DNA of 64,000 nt. It comes from Linyphia triangularis. Taxonomy: Eukaryota > Arthropoda > Arachnida > Araneae > Linyphiidae. Every line of letters begins with the position of its first letter. Positions within the stretch are counted from its first letter, which is position 1. Both the position numbers and the translations under genes were made by a program. Positions 45,181 through 56,432 of this stretch are shown here, one piece after another. The stretch is taken from contig OZ021724.1 in assembly GCA_963978545.1 (NCBI GenBank), positions 102,255,523 to 102,319,522 on the forward strand, written 5' to 3'. The notes beneath the pieces are model-generated. The model made no database searches. It was not told the origin of the DNA and saw only the letters and a list, made by a program, of their open reading frames with translations.

Positions 45181-46052
45181 TTTCAGCATATAATTCTTAA
45201 TATTCTTAATTCAAATTCCGTGCTCAGTTTTTATCAGCATGTATCCTGAAAACGTTCTCATAAATATGTTGTGGTTATTTGCAGAATCTAAACAAATATA
45301 GCTTGTTTTAATTACATAAGAAAGACAGTTTTGTCATCATCCTGAACATGCTCACTGCACTATAGCCTTCAAGTTACTTTAGTGCCAGTAAAGCTCAAAT
45401 CAACCAACCAACCAACCGGAGCATGCTGCTGCAGATAATTTTTTTCCGAAAAGTATATTTTTTTGGGAATTGTAATCCAAAAGAAATGTACACGTCTTAC
45501 GTCTATTTATTGTAGCATCATCGTAAATATTAAATCAATACGTTTCAAATAGGCAGTAATTCGTATCTGTTATAAGAAAAAACAAAATATAACGAATCCA
45601 TATTGTTGACTGTTGCCAGATGTATCAGTCAAATTTCAAAAGATGTATTGGAATTGGCTGGATTGCTGAATTTGGAAATTCATGCATAATGGTACCTTTA
45701 AAAAATTTGTAATTGAATGTTTGAAGTCGTTGCCACTCTGCTCACAGAAATACAGCCGAATTTGGCCTGCACGCAAGAGATATATATACAGATGAGATAT
45801 CCTTTTAAAGGGGATAATTTAAACTTTGATAAACTATAATAAACTCAAAATCGATTAATTGTAAATTATAGGGTAACAGCTCCCCTTATGCTGCCATGCT
45901 ACACACAAGCAATACCTTTAAGATATGTTGTTCCTTGTGACCCTTAAAGAATTACCCCACATAAAACACAGCAAAAAAAGAGTACCGCTGCCTATAGAGC
46001 ACAACTAATATAGACTAGGAATATTTATTATTTCTTAAGTATGTTTTTTTAA
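45181..46052. other. Intron stretch without recognisable elements
   Basis: Contains a (CAAC)n run at about 45401-45418 like the SINE-1 tail, with no SINE body beside it. Nothing else supported. Confidence 0.45.
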
Positions 46053-46773
46053 CGTATACATATACAAATGAGATGATTTTCTTTAATTTTTAGGTTATAA
46101 TTTCAAACTTTTTGGCAGTATATCAGAATTAAAAATGATGCATTTATATATATAAACTTTTTTTTCCCGTCAATTTTTTAATCAGCTAATTGCAATTAAA
46201 GTGACTAATTAGGGCATTATTAGAACATACATAAATAAACTTGTAATTAACTTTGAGGTATGATTTTTATTGAAAATAAAAAATATTATATTGACGCATG
46301 TTCCTATGGAGAATTTTGAATTTGGCTGCTATATTTATTTAATTATACATTTTTAAATAAAAAGTTTAAAAAATACATAGTTTCTAACAAAAAATTAAGA
46401 TTAAAATAATCATAAAAAATGTGTTTATAAGAATATATGTTAGTTTCTTAATAGGAAACACATTCACAACTTGTGTCTACAGAACAAAATTAGAATTTTG
46501 TAAATCGGACAATTTATAATGAAATTATGACCGTTGGCGTCAAGTTACATAACACCAAAATGTCATTCCTCAGAAAACGCGTTTAAAGTTTACTACACTA
46601 ATGAACGTGATACAAAACAGGTTCACAAAACCCGCTGTAATTTAAAAAGTAATTTGAGTCTCAGAAAGAAAATGGTATTGTTTTAAAGGTAATGAATTAG
46701 GAAATATTTTAAAATGAAAGCCTGAAACGCAGACTTGAAGCAAATTTTGCAATTCCTAATGTATATGTATACC
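46053..46773. mobile_element. TTAA-flanked element, 721 bp
   Basis: Paralogue of 33285-34007 (many shared 20-mers in order). TTAA at 46049-46052 on the left; on the right TTAT, where a family A MITE abuts. Carries AGAAAACGCGTTTAAAG at the same relative position. Confidence 0.82.
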
Positions 46774-46778
46774 TTATT

Positions 46779-47441
46779 GTCCGAGAGGTGACTGCAATTT
46801 TTGGACCCCATACAACATAATTCTAAATTTTTTATAGAAATTCTAGAAAAGTGAGTAGATTACGAATCCACTGGTCTGCCGGGGCTAAAATGGCCGAAAC
46901 TGATCAAAAATCGACTTGAAATTAGTTGAACTAAAATCCGATTGCCAAATATATATGTCATAACTTGCCAAATAATGAGCATTTTTTTCGTCTGGCAACC
47001 CACTGCTTTTTGATTTTCAATGAGAAAAAGCGCAAACGATTTTCTGATCTCTGGCTCGGAAAACTTGTATCTTTTAAAAGTATGCCAAATCGGCGACATC
47101 AGTTACGTCATCCGTGACGCAGTGTTTATCGCCATTCTGGCTCATTTGTGAAAGATGCAAGTAAACCATAGCCACACATCCGAATCGTCTGCAACTTTCT
47201 TAATTGAAAATTAAAGAGTGCGGGTTACCAAATAAAAAAAAAATGCTCATTATTTGACAAGTTATGGCACATTTGGCAATTGGATTTAGTTCAACTCATT
47301 AAAAGTCTATTTTTGACCAGTTTCGACCATTTTTGTCACGGTAGACCAGTGGATTCGTAATCTACTTACTTTTCTCCAATTTCTATAAGAAACTCAGAAT
47401 GATGTTCGATGAGGTCCAAAAATTGCAGTCGCCTCTCAGTC
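46779..47441. mobile_element. Foldback MITE family A, copy 7
   Basis: GTCCGAGAGGTGACTGC to CGCCTCTCAGTC|TA, 663 bp. Central motif partly degraded (TTACGTCATCCGTGACGCA). Confidence 0.9.
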
Positions 47442-47513
47442 TATTAATTATTTAACCCTGTGGAACGCGCACCCTGAGAGGTCTCTCTACTTACCGCTTT
47501 TCCCGGTAAGATC

Positions 47514-47760
47514 CTATACTAAACTTCAACTTAACTAGACATCACTTAGACGGTAGATCGTCAGAGTGCTCATAGGTATTTAATCCATTTTGGCGGCGTG
47601 AAAGCATAATGTTCGCCAAACCACAACCCTGTAAAGAACAAAAGGCTCTAAGGTTTGGCGAGAATTATGTCTTCACTCCGCCAAAATGGATTAAATACCT
47701 ATGAGCACTGTGGAGATCTATCGTCTAAGTGATGTCTAGTTAAGTTGAAGTTTAGTATAG
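47514..47760. mobile_element. 250-bp palindromic MITE (family E)
   Basis: 247 bp, CTATACTAAACTTCAACTTA and inverse at the ends, core in the same orientation as 22154. Confidence 0.9.
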
Positions 47761-47954
47761 TAGCAACCCAGTTGGGAGGCCTATTTTTTCCAGACAAAAG
47801 GTCTTATTATACAGAGCGACTCGAGTGGCGAACGCACGCCACAGCTTGAGCCGCGCTATAGCCAAGCCACTATACACTGACCATGCAATCCTATGGAGCT
47901 TGTTATACTGAACTACAGCAGTGGCTAGATGTTGCGTCTGTGGCGGGAGCTGAC

Positions 47955-48468
47955 TAGAGGTCGGCGATATATCGATACGACGATATTTTTATCGATATTT
48001 CTAAAAAAATATCGATAAAAGTCACCGATATATCTATATTTTCAAACGTTTTTAGTTTTTTGATGATCGTTTTGTAGTTCCATGTGTTTTTTTCGATTTT
48101 ATTTATTCCCTTTTCAAAAACTTCAAAACCTTGGCTGAGAGACAGTTAAAACGGCACCAATATTCAATATTTTCCATACGCTTAAAAGCTATTGAAAATT
48201 TTCTACATTTTTCTTAAAATCACTGCACCAATTAAGCGAAAATATAATTTTTTTTTTTTGTAATAGATCCATTTCAGTTGAAAAAGTTGTCACCGTACAA
48301 AAAAGCAATCATGAAGAGTAGTAATTTGTCCCGAAAAACTTTGTTTCTGGCAAAATTGAAAATGAAATGAAAAAAATCATGCATCTATATATCGATATTT
48401 TATCGATATTTTTTCGTATGCAACGATATAGTATCGATATTTATTTTGATCGATATTTCCGACCTCTA
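47955..48468. mobile_element. hAT-like MITE, 514 bp, 8-bp duplication GAGCTGAC
   Basis: TAGAGGTCGGCGATATATCG and the inverse ATATTTCCGACCTCTA, flanked exactly by GAGCTGAC at 47947-47954 and 48469-48476. Subterminal arms are packed with ATCGATA palindromes (about a dozen ATCGAT). Confidence 0.88.
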
Positions 48469-49209
48469 GAGCTGACCTCTCCAATCGCCTACTCTCGCTT
48501 CTTGTGGAGCACGTTCCCAATTCGAGTCGCTCTTTATAACAAGACCCTTAGAAATAAAGAAATGCTTACTTCCACAATTCAAGTGTTTTGAAATTCCTTA
48601 ATCGAAAACAAATAAAAAACATTATGTTTCCACAGTAAAATATCTGTAAGACCTCTCAGGTCGATTACGCGTTACAATGCGATTCTTTGATTGATCGTAA
48701 GCTAGAGTCAATGGGATGTTTTGTTATTATAACCTAATAACTTAAGGGGACATGGGACACTGAAATCACCAAAAATGACGTTTTTTGTTTTCATTCTATA
48801 AAAATTGCTTATGCCACTAGCTTTAATTTCGCGTTTGAATTTCTGAAATCCGATGATTTCTAAGTGGTAAAATCTTTATTTTAACTAACTATTTTAACGC
48901 ATCGCACACTTGTTGGCAAAGGCTAAAAATGCGTTTTTCTCAGCTTTGCTTTTTCCCATTTTAGTTATGTTCGAAAAGCTCCTTGCGATTCATTTTTTGA
49001 TAAATCCACCTAATTTTTTTGTATTAATAATTTTCAATGTACTATAAAGAAATTTACACATGCTTTTTTGTGTCACATAATTTTTTATATTTTTTTTCAT
49101 GTTGGGAATTTGAAGTATGTGCATTTTTTAATGAGAAATCACTGGCGCCAATTTTGAAATTTTATTTCTGTTCAACTATTGCACCTAAAGATAAAAGCAT
49201 GTTTGAAAA

Positions 49210-51308
49210 TCTCTATATATATAAGGCAAAGCCCTCACTCACTGATTCACTCACTCACTCACTGACTCACTCGTCACTAATTCTCCCACTTCCCACATAG
49301 TCACAACTCTGAAAATCGGCACAAATATCAACAATGGTAAAAATAGAAAAAGTAAACTATTCCGATCTCGATTAACCCACTTTAAGGGGTCGAAAAGGGG
49401 TTAAACGTTCCAAACGGGGGACATTCGAATATCCCACTTCCCACATAGTCACAACTCTGAAAATCGGCACAAATATCAACAATGGTAAAAATAGAAAAAG
49501 TAAACTATTCCGATCTCGATTAACCCACTTTAAGGGGTCGAAAAGGAGTTAAACGTTCCAAACGGGGGACATTCGAATATCCCACTTCCCACATAGTCAC
49601 AACTCTGAAAATCGGCACAAATATCAACAATGGTAAAAATAGAAAAAGTAAACTATTCCGATCTCGATTAACCCACTTTAAGGGGTCGAAAAGGGGTTAA
49701 ACGTTCCAAACGGGGGACATTCGAATATCCCACTTCCCACATAGTCACAACTCTGAAAATCGGCACAAATATCAACAATGGTAAAAATAGAAAAAGTAAA
49801 CTATTCCGATCTCGATTAACCCACTTTAAGGGGTCGAAAAGGAGTTAAACGTTCCAAACGGGGGACATTCGAATATCCCACTTCCCACATAGTCACAACT
49901 CTGAAAATCGGCACAAATATCAACAATGGTAAAAATAGAAAAAGTAAACTATTCTGATCTCGATTAACACACTTTAAGGGGTCGAAAAGGGGTTAAACGT
50001 TCCAAACGGGGGACATTCGAAAATCCTACTTCCCACATAGTCACAACTCTGAAAATCGGCACAAATATCAACAATGGTAAAAATAGAAAAAGTAAACTAT
50101 TCCGATCTCGATTAACCCACTTTAAGGGGTCGAAAAGGGGTTAAACGTTCCAAACGGGGGACATTCGAATATCCACTTCCCACATAGTCACAACTCTGAA
50201 AATCGGCACAAATATCAACAATGGTAAAAATAGAAAAAGTAAACTATTCCGATCTCGATTAACACACTTTAAGGGGTCGAAAAGGGGTTAAACGTTCCAA
50301 ACGGGGGACATTCGAAAATCCTACTTCCCACATAGTCACAACTCTGAAAATCGGCACAAATATCAACAATGGTAAAAATAGAAAAAGTAAACTATTCCGA
50401 TCTCGATTAACCCACTTTAAGGGGTCGAAAAGGGGTTAAACGTTCCAAACGGGGGACATTCGAATATCCACTTCCCACATAGTCACAACTCTGAAAATCG
50501 GCACAAATATCAACAATGGTAAACATAGAAAAAGTAAGCTATTCCGATCTCGATTAACAAACTTTAAGAGGTCAAAAAGGGGTTAAACGTTCCAAACGAG
50601 CGATATATTCGAATGTCCTACTTCTCATATTTTCACAATTCTGAAAACTGGTGTGAATATCAATAAAGACAAACGCAGAAAAAGTAAACTATTCCGATCT
50701 CCGGTGGATCAAGGGGTGGAAAAGGGGTTAAACGTTCCAAACGAGGAATATTCGAATGTACCACTTCCCATATGGTCACAACTCGGAAATTTGGTACAAA
50801 TGTCAAAAAAGGTTAAACATAGAAAAAGTAAGCTATTCTGTTCTCGATTAATCAACTTTAAGGGGTCGAAAAGGGGTTAAATGTTCCAAACGAGGGATAT
50901 CCGAATGTTCCTCTTCCAATGTAGTCATTTTTCTGATATTTTTTTGCAAATGTTAAAAAAATAAGTCATTCCAATAACGATTAACGAATTTTTAAGGGAT
51001 GAAAAGACGACGCAACATTGAAACTATAAGAGGATTAACTTAATGTCTAATTAACTTAATTCCAATACAGCTACTACTTTGAAATTTAGAACTAAGAGCA
51101 AACATAAACACAATAAACTATTCCAGTTTACAATTCACAATTATAAATTTCGTTTAAAATGTCAACAAAGGAAAGTTCCTATTTTGATAAATCAATTTGT
51201 CGGGATCGAAAAGGGAGCAAACGTCTGAAGTGTAGAATACATGAATGTCTTTTGATCGCTAAAATGCTAATGGTAAAATTTCGTAGCGCAGCACGGGTAT
51301 TCAGCTAG
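49210..51308 (+). mobile_element. Helitron-like element with 148-bp satellite
   Basis: Host A|TCTCTATATATATAAGGC at the left, TATTCAGCTAG|T at the right, no duplication. Terminal 3' 90 bp nearly identical to 23202-24110. Most of it is the tandem array at 49292-50620, then three diverged units to about 51000. No Rep/Hel coding sequence. Confidence 0.9.
49292..50620 (+). repeat. 148-bp tandem array, nine near-identical units
   Basis: Units begin CCCACATAGTCACAACTCTG at 49292, 49440, 49588, 49736, 49884, 50032, 50179, 50327 and 50474. Variants alternate: GGGGTT/GGAGTT in units 1-4, and AACACAC/AACCCAC with AATCCTAC/ATATCCAC in units 5-8, giving a dimeric higher-order period of about 296 bp. Confidence 0.95.
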
Positions 51309-51589
51309 TGTTTATAATATAATGATAAACAACTTCAAATTTTTCTTTCACGTTCGTCAAAATATTGTGTCGCGAGGAGCATTTTGAAAAAAATTAAAAT
51401 TTCGTGTTATTTTAATGCATTTTTCTCAATAATTTACTATCCATTTTATATTATCTGCTCAAATTGTGTTGTTTTGTTTAAAGTCACATCTTCTATGTTT
51501 ATGCCAAATTTTATTTAATTCTTGGCAAAACTAAAGAATTTTGGCAAAAGTGTCCTATGTCCCCTTAAGAAGAAAATCTTAAAAATGAC

Positions 51590-51757
51590 TAAGAAACAGA
51601 GTTTCGTTAAATTACTCGGAGGTGTGGAACCTCGTACAACTTTCAATTGCACTATAATACTGACGTGGGATTGTGTCGTTTACCATTATTTTATTTTGAA
51701 TATTCATTTAGAAAAAATGGCATGTGTGGCGATATTTTTTGCAATAATTCTTGTATG

Positions 51758-51800
<43 letters not shown>
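51590..51800 (-). mobile_element. Family B fragment with A-rich tract
   Basis: Reverse of the family B 3' part: GGTGTGGAACCTCGTACAACTTTCAA, GGCGATATTTTTTGCAATAA, then a run of about 35 A. Confidence 0.6.
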
Positions 51801-51846
51801 ATGATTTTGGTGATTTACTTTTTCGTAATTCTTATATTATCTTTTA

Positions 51847-53055
51847 CTAGCTGAATACCCGTGCTTCACTACGAAATTTTAACATGTGCCATATTTTAGC
51901 TAGCTGTGAGGCATTGCGTTGTGGAAATCTGTCATTGGTATATAGGTCCCAGTTTTTGGCGCTTCGTTCACAGGAAGGTTCCTTGCTACGCAACATAGAG
52001 CTCGCTTCAATCTTTGAAAAGTTCATTAACACATAAGCAAAGGCTTACTTCAATCGTTGAAAGTTTCTTTAGTATGCAAACATAGGCTCGCTTCGCTCGC
52101 TGAAAGGTTCATTGCTGCGTAAGCATAAGCTCGCTTCACTCACTAAAATCTAATTGCCTTAATAGAGAAACAAAAAATCTCCATTGATATTCCGTTAATA
52201 CAATAATTGAACACCCTTTTAAGATTATTTTAACACGTGTTTGTGGGAAGCAAAATTGGAAGGCCGAAACTACTTATTTAGAAACTTTGAGAGCTCTAGG
52301 CCTATTAGAAGTCGCTTCTGGTGAAAATATTAATTAAAATTTAACCATATTTTTTGTAAAAGGTCCAATTAGAAGGCCAAAACCACTTGCATTGAAAATT
52401 TCAGATCTGTAGCCCAATTAGAAATAGTTTTGCAAAATATGTGTTATAGTTAAAAAAAAAATTAATTGTAAAAAAATAAAATTTTAAAGTTCTGTTTTTC
52501 AAAAGTTCAATTAGAAGGACATAACTACTTATGTTGAAAATTTCAGAACTGTAGCCCAAATAGAAATCGTTTTTTAAAATATGTATTATTTAACTAAAAA
52601 AATTTGTTAAAAAAGAACTAAATATAAATTTAAAATTATGTTTTTAAAAAGTCCAATTAGAAGACCAAAACAACTTATTTTGAAAATTTCAGAGCTGTAG
52701 CCCTATTAGAAATCGCTTTGTAAAATATATATTAATTAATTAAAAAAAATTAATTAAATAGGAAGTAAATAAAAATTCAAAATTCTGTTTTTCAAAAGTC
52801 CAATTAGAAGGCCACAATTACTTATATTGAAAATTTCAAAACTGTAGTCTTATTAGAAATCGTTTTGTAAAATATATATTAAGTAATTAAAAAAATTAAT
52901 TAAAAAATAAATAATTAAAATTTTAACATTCTATTTTTCCAAAGTCCAAGTAGAAGGCTAAACCTACATATGTTGAAAATTTCAGAGCTATATATCTGTT
53001 TGAAGTCACTTTGTAAAAAAACAAAGTAATTAAAAATAAATAATTAAAAAAAGAG
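51847..53055 (-). mobile_element. Helitron-like 3' end with a second kind of tandem array
   Basis: 51847 reads, on the minus strand, ...AGCACGGGTATTCAG CTAG and then host T. From about 52240 to 53050 six units recur (CCAATTAGAAGGCCAAAA, TTGAAAATTTCAGAGCTGTA), starting near 52252, 52364, 52508, 52652, 52800 and 52945, period 144-148 bp. I infer that the array belongs to the Helitron; the 5' end was not found. Confidence 0.6.
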
Positions 53056-53217
53056 TTAGAATTAGTTGAACTTATTAAAAGTCGCTTTTTGACCAGTTTC
53101 GGCCGTTTTTGCCACGGCAGACCAGTGGATTCATAATCTACTCACTTTTCACCAATTTCTATACAAAATTCAGAATGATTTTCGATGGAGTCCAAAAATT
53201 GCAGTAGCCTCTCGGTC
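53056..53217. mobile_element. Foldback MITE family A, copy 8, right end only
   Basis: Starts in the right arm (TTAGTTGAACTTATTAAAAG) and ends GCCTCTCGGTC|TA. Confidence 0.85.
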
Positions 53218-53714
53218 TACATTAAATGAAAACAATTTATGTCATTTCATTAAGTGATCCTTTCCGCACCGACTCTCCAAATGTCAATGTGGTTATGCAA
53301 AGTAGTTTCTAAATGCACCGGGTTAGAAGATTGTAACAGAGCATGTATATGGAATGATCCTTACTAGGATTTCTTCATAAGTTGTAAATTAGATAAAAAG
53401 CAACCAGAGAATACTGGCGATTGCTATCGGGCACTTATTTCAGTGAATATTTATGATGCAAACCACGACTGTAATATTTTACAAAAGATCTCTCTAGAGT
53501 GAAATAAAACACATGACATAAAATGGAGGATGCAAATTTAACTCCGACACTTTTTTTCCGAAGATGAATGGAAGGGTCTTTTAAACAAAAAACACAGTAT
53601 ATCTTGAGATAAAATACGAAGGAATAAAAATCTAAAAAAAAAAAAAAGTTTTAAAATATATTCTGTATTTATAGTCATTATAAGTCATTCTGTATTATTC
53701 TGTATTATAATTAA

Positions 53715-54434
53715 GGGGGTGCGGTACCGAAAATAAAAAAAACTTTATTTATGTACATTTTTACGTCAAAAATTTATTTCAATGTATGAGATACTATTTA
53801 TATATCTTTGAGAACATGTTTTTTTAAATATTGTGTTTTGTTATTTAAAAAAAATTTAAAAACCAAGAAAAATCCATAATAATTGATGTTTGCGTATTTT
53901 GATATAAGTCAAGAACAAATAAAAAAAATTCAAAGTGAAAGCTTTCTGTAATACATAATTATATAAAGAAAATTTTGTCTTCACAGAATTTTGATAGGTG
54001 AACTAAAAAAAATTAAAAAAATTCTCAAAGTTAAAATATTGAAATTTTTGCTTTTTTTTTATGTTATCTTTTACGCTAAAAATTATATTTTGAAACAGAA
54101 TTAAAAAAATAAAATTCTGTGAAGACAAAATATTTAGAACTATATAAATTAAATGCTCCAAAACTTTGAATAGCCAATTGTTAATGGTTCTGGAGATATA
54201 TCGATTTGAATATGAAACATCTGTGAAAAACACTAGCGCGCGAAAAACGCACTTGAAGCAGACGCTTCAAGGTGTTACGCCCATTAGTGATGTTTAAATC
54301 ACAGGTAATTTTGTGGCGTTCTAATCACCGGAGGAATAAGATAAAAACATCATTCTCTTCAGGAATGTATGAACTATTTTTTAAAATCAGAAAAAAATTT
54401 GGGATTTTTGAAGAAATTTCGGTACCATACCCCC
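53715..54434. mobile_element. TTAA-flanked element, 720 bp
   Basis: GGGGGTGCGGTACCGAAA and TTTCGGTACCATACCCCC between TTAA at 53711-53714 and 54435-54438. Carries GAAAAACGCACTTGAAG about 525 bp from the left end. Confidence 0.87.
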
Positions 54435-54531
54435 TTAAAAAAAATTGCTTGTGGCCACACTTTATTGTCGCCGTAATGGATAATTCCCGCATTTTTTAAA
54501 AATATTTTTTACTAGCTAAATACATGTGCTA

Positions 54532-55999
54532 CAGGGGCGTAGCCAAGATTTTTTTTCGGGGGGGGGGGGGCTGAGAAATTATAAATGTCAACTTCGGAAA
54601 CAATAATTATCATTCAATAATTTACAAATCAAAATTAATCAAACTAAAAAACAAATAAACACTTTTTGGGATTGTAATACTTTTAGCACATATAGCATTC
54701 ACTGGAAAGAAAATTTATTCGTTAAATGTAGTGATAATCAAATGACCCTTTCTTTTCACAATCATGACATTAAGTATTAATATGCATGAATAATATTTGA
54801 TTAAGAATGCTATAATGAAACACAATAAAAATGCTTTTTAAAATAAGGAAATGAGAAGAAATATCACATTTAAAATAAAGTTTAATAATGGGACAATTGT
54901 ATTTAATTAAGAGGCATTACAAAGTTCAATTGAATTTTCTAACAGTTCCACTGCTGGCAAATTTGTTGAGGACCATCTCGTCTGAAACTGAGCATTGCCT
55001 ATGGATATTCAGCAAAGCCAGTCCAGTTAAGCGATTTTCGCTTGTCGTACTTCTAAGATAAGTTTTCAATCTCCGAAGAGTAGAAAAACTTCTCTCAGCT
55101 GTGGCTGCTGACACTGGCAGAACGGATTTTGAGCAAAACGTATATGCTGGGGAAGATGTTTTGGTCGCATTCATACAGCGACCCAATCGCTGAGTTTGGT
55201 AACCGACATCCACTTTCTTTTCCACAGCTCCCATTCGCCTTCAATCACATCTTTGTAAGTAGGAAGATCATCTTCATAAAAGGAGATGCATGGCTCAATA
55301 TCTCTTCCCAACAGCGTGTTGCGGAATAAGGTTTTGCAAGGAAGAAATTGTTTCTTTATGAGGCAAAAAGCGCTCATTTAATGAAGATATCATATCATCT
55401 AAGTAGGGCGTGAAAATTGTTATTCTATAGTATTCTTCAGTTGTTTTGTAGGCTTTTGTAGGTTGTCTGGTAGGAGAATTCTGAAATATTTAACAACGTG
55501 GGATCTGAGCAATGTTTAATATGTATACAATGTTACTCTTGGAGGTTGGAGATGGCTGCTAAGAAAGAGCCGGTTTGTGGCTTTCTGGACACCCCTTGTC
55601 ACCTATTGTACTAGTGAACCAAAGTCCCTGGGGGGGGGGGGATCATGGACTAAACAAGTACAAGATCCCTCCAACCCTCCCATTCCCAGGACTCTGAAAG
55701 CCTTTTGTCGGACGAAAGTCCGGCATAACGAGACTAGACATCTCGTATCACGTCGACTAGTCATCACGCCTGAAGTCTGGAGTGCTACATTCAGAGCAGA
55801 TTCAACTTAATTCGATTCGTTAATAATTCCAGTGCTTTGTCTGTCCAATTTCAAAAAATTAGAAAATAAAGAAAACTTGTGTTAATTTCCAATTTTAATC
55901 ATCCAAGCATAAATAGATCTATTTCTAACTTTCGAGATTTGAAAATTTCGGGGGGGGGGGGGCTGCAGCCCCATCAGCCACCCCCTGGCTACGCGCCTG
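54532..55999 (-). mobile_element. hAT element, 1468 bp, 8-bp duplication
   Basis: TIRs CAGGGGCGTAGCCA and TGGCTACGCGCCTG, flanked by ATGTGCTA (54524-54531) and CTGTGCTA (56000-56007), one mismatch. Poly-G runs follow both TIRs. Carries a hAT transposase C-terminal remnant on the minus strand; the rest of the gene is deleted. Confidence 0.9.
54926..55377 (-). pseudogene. hAT transposase C-terminal remnant (ZMYM1-like type)
   Basis: Two overlapping minus-strand frames. The upstream one (55377-55171) has FYEDDLPTYKDVIEGEWELWKRKW, then a frameshift. The downstream one (to 54926) has LPVSAATAERSFSTLRRLKT, YLRSTTSENRLTGLALLNIH, the hAT dimerisation (hATC) motif with ERSFS.LR..KTYLR. This type is common in arthropod ZMYM1/TTF-type hAT transposases of about 600-800 residues; fewer than 150 remain here. 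Confidence 0.88.
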
Positions 56000-56184
56000 C
56001 TGTGCTAAATATCTGTGCAAAGAATTTTTAAAAGTATTTTCTTGCTGACGACAAACCGATAGCAAGTTACGAGGGGGTTAGGGCTCCATTTCATAAGACT
56101 CCCAAAGGACTCTCAATTGATGAGAAAGAAAAATTCATAGACTTCACGACTAGTGGCTAAACCAAAAGACTATTAATTAATAAA

Positions 56185-56432
56185 TTCCTATTTGAAATTT
56201 GGACAGGAGTAGAGGATGATTTTTCTGCACTAAAAACAAGGGCATTTCGCATTCTATTACCATTTTCGACATCTTACCTTTTTGTGAAACTGGATTTTCT
56301 GCTGTGGCTTCTTTGAAGACAAAATATAGATCTCGTCTAAATATCGAAACAGAACTGAGAGTGGCTATTTCTAATATTAAGCCTTCCTTTGAAAAACTTT
56401 GCTCTGCAAGACAGGCCCCAGGAAGTCACTAA
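56185..56432 (+). pseudogene. Second hAT remnant (ZBED5-like C-terminus)
   Basis: Frame with one shift: KTRAFRILLPFSTSYL, then ETGFSAVASLKTKYRSRLNI, ELRVAISNIKPSFEKLCSAR and a stop at 56432. LLPF.TSYLCE.GFSA....K.K.R.RL is the C-terminal hallmark of ZBED/SCAND3-type domesticated or selfish hAT proteins. Frame shifts at the T run near 56282. Unlike the 54532 element it is on the plus strand and of a different lineage. Confidence 0.82.

Larger units (their letters stand above)
47463..48690. mobile_element. Nested stack of at least three MITEs
   Basis: Outer inverted pair: GAACGCGCACCCTGAGAGGT near 47463-47490 against ACCTCTCAGGTCGATTACGC near 48651-48675. Middle pair: GGTCTTATTATACAGAGCGA (47807-47826) against TCGCTCTTTATAACAAGACC near 48526-48545. 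Inside are a family E MITE (47514-47760) and a hAT-like MITE (47955-48468). Confidence 0.65.
48746..51564. mobile_element. TTAA-flanked element, 720 bp, split by a Helitron
   Basis: GGGGACATGGGACACT and its near inverse AGTGTCCTATGTCCCC, flanked by TTAA (48742-48745, 51565-51568). 2819 bp in all; subtracting the 2099-bp Helitron leaves 720 bp, the family length. Contains AAATGCGTTTTTCTCAG. Confidence 0.85.
54512..56110 (-). mobile_element. Helitron-like 3' end interrupted by hAT
   Basis: CTAGCTAAATACATGTGCTA at 54512-54531 resumes as AATATCTGTGCAAAGAA after 56007. Read on the minus strand this is a decayed version of the CTAG-ended Helitron tail. Right limit uncertain. Confidence 0.5.

Noticed and set aside
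49292..50620. CRISPR-like regular repeats
   Set aside because: Units are contiguous 148-bp tandem copies without spacers, inside a Helitron in eukaryotic DNA.
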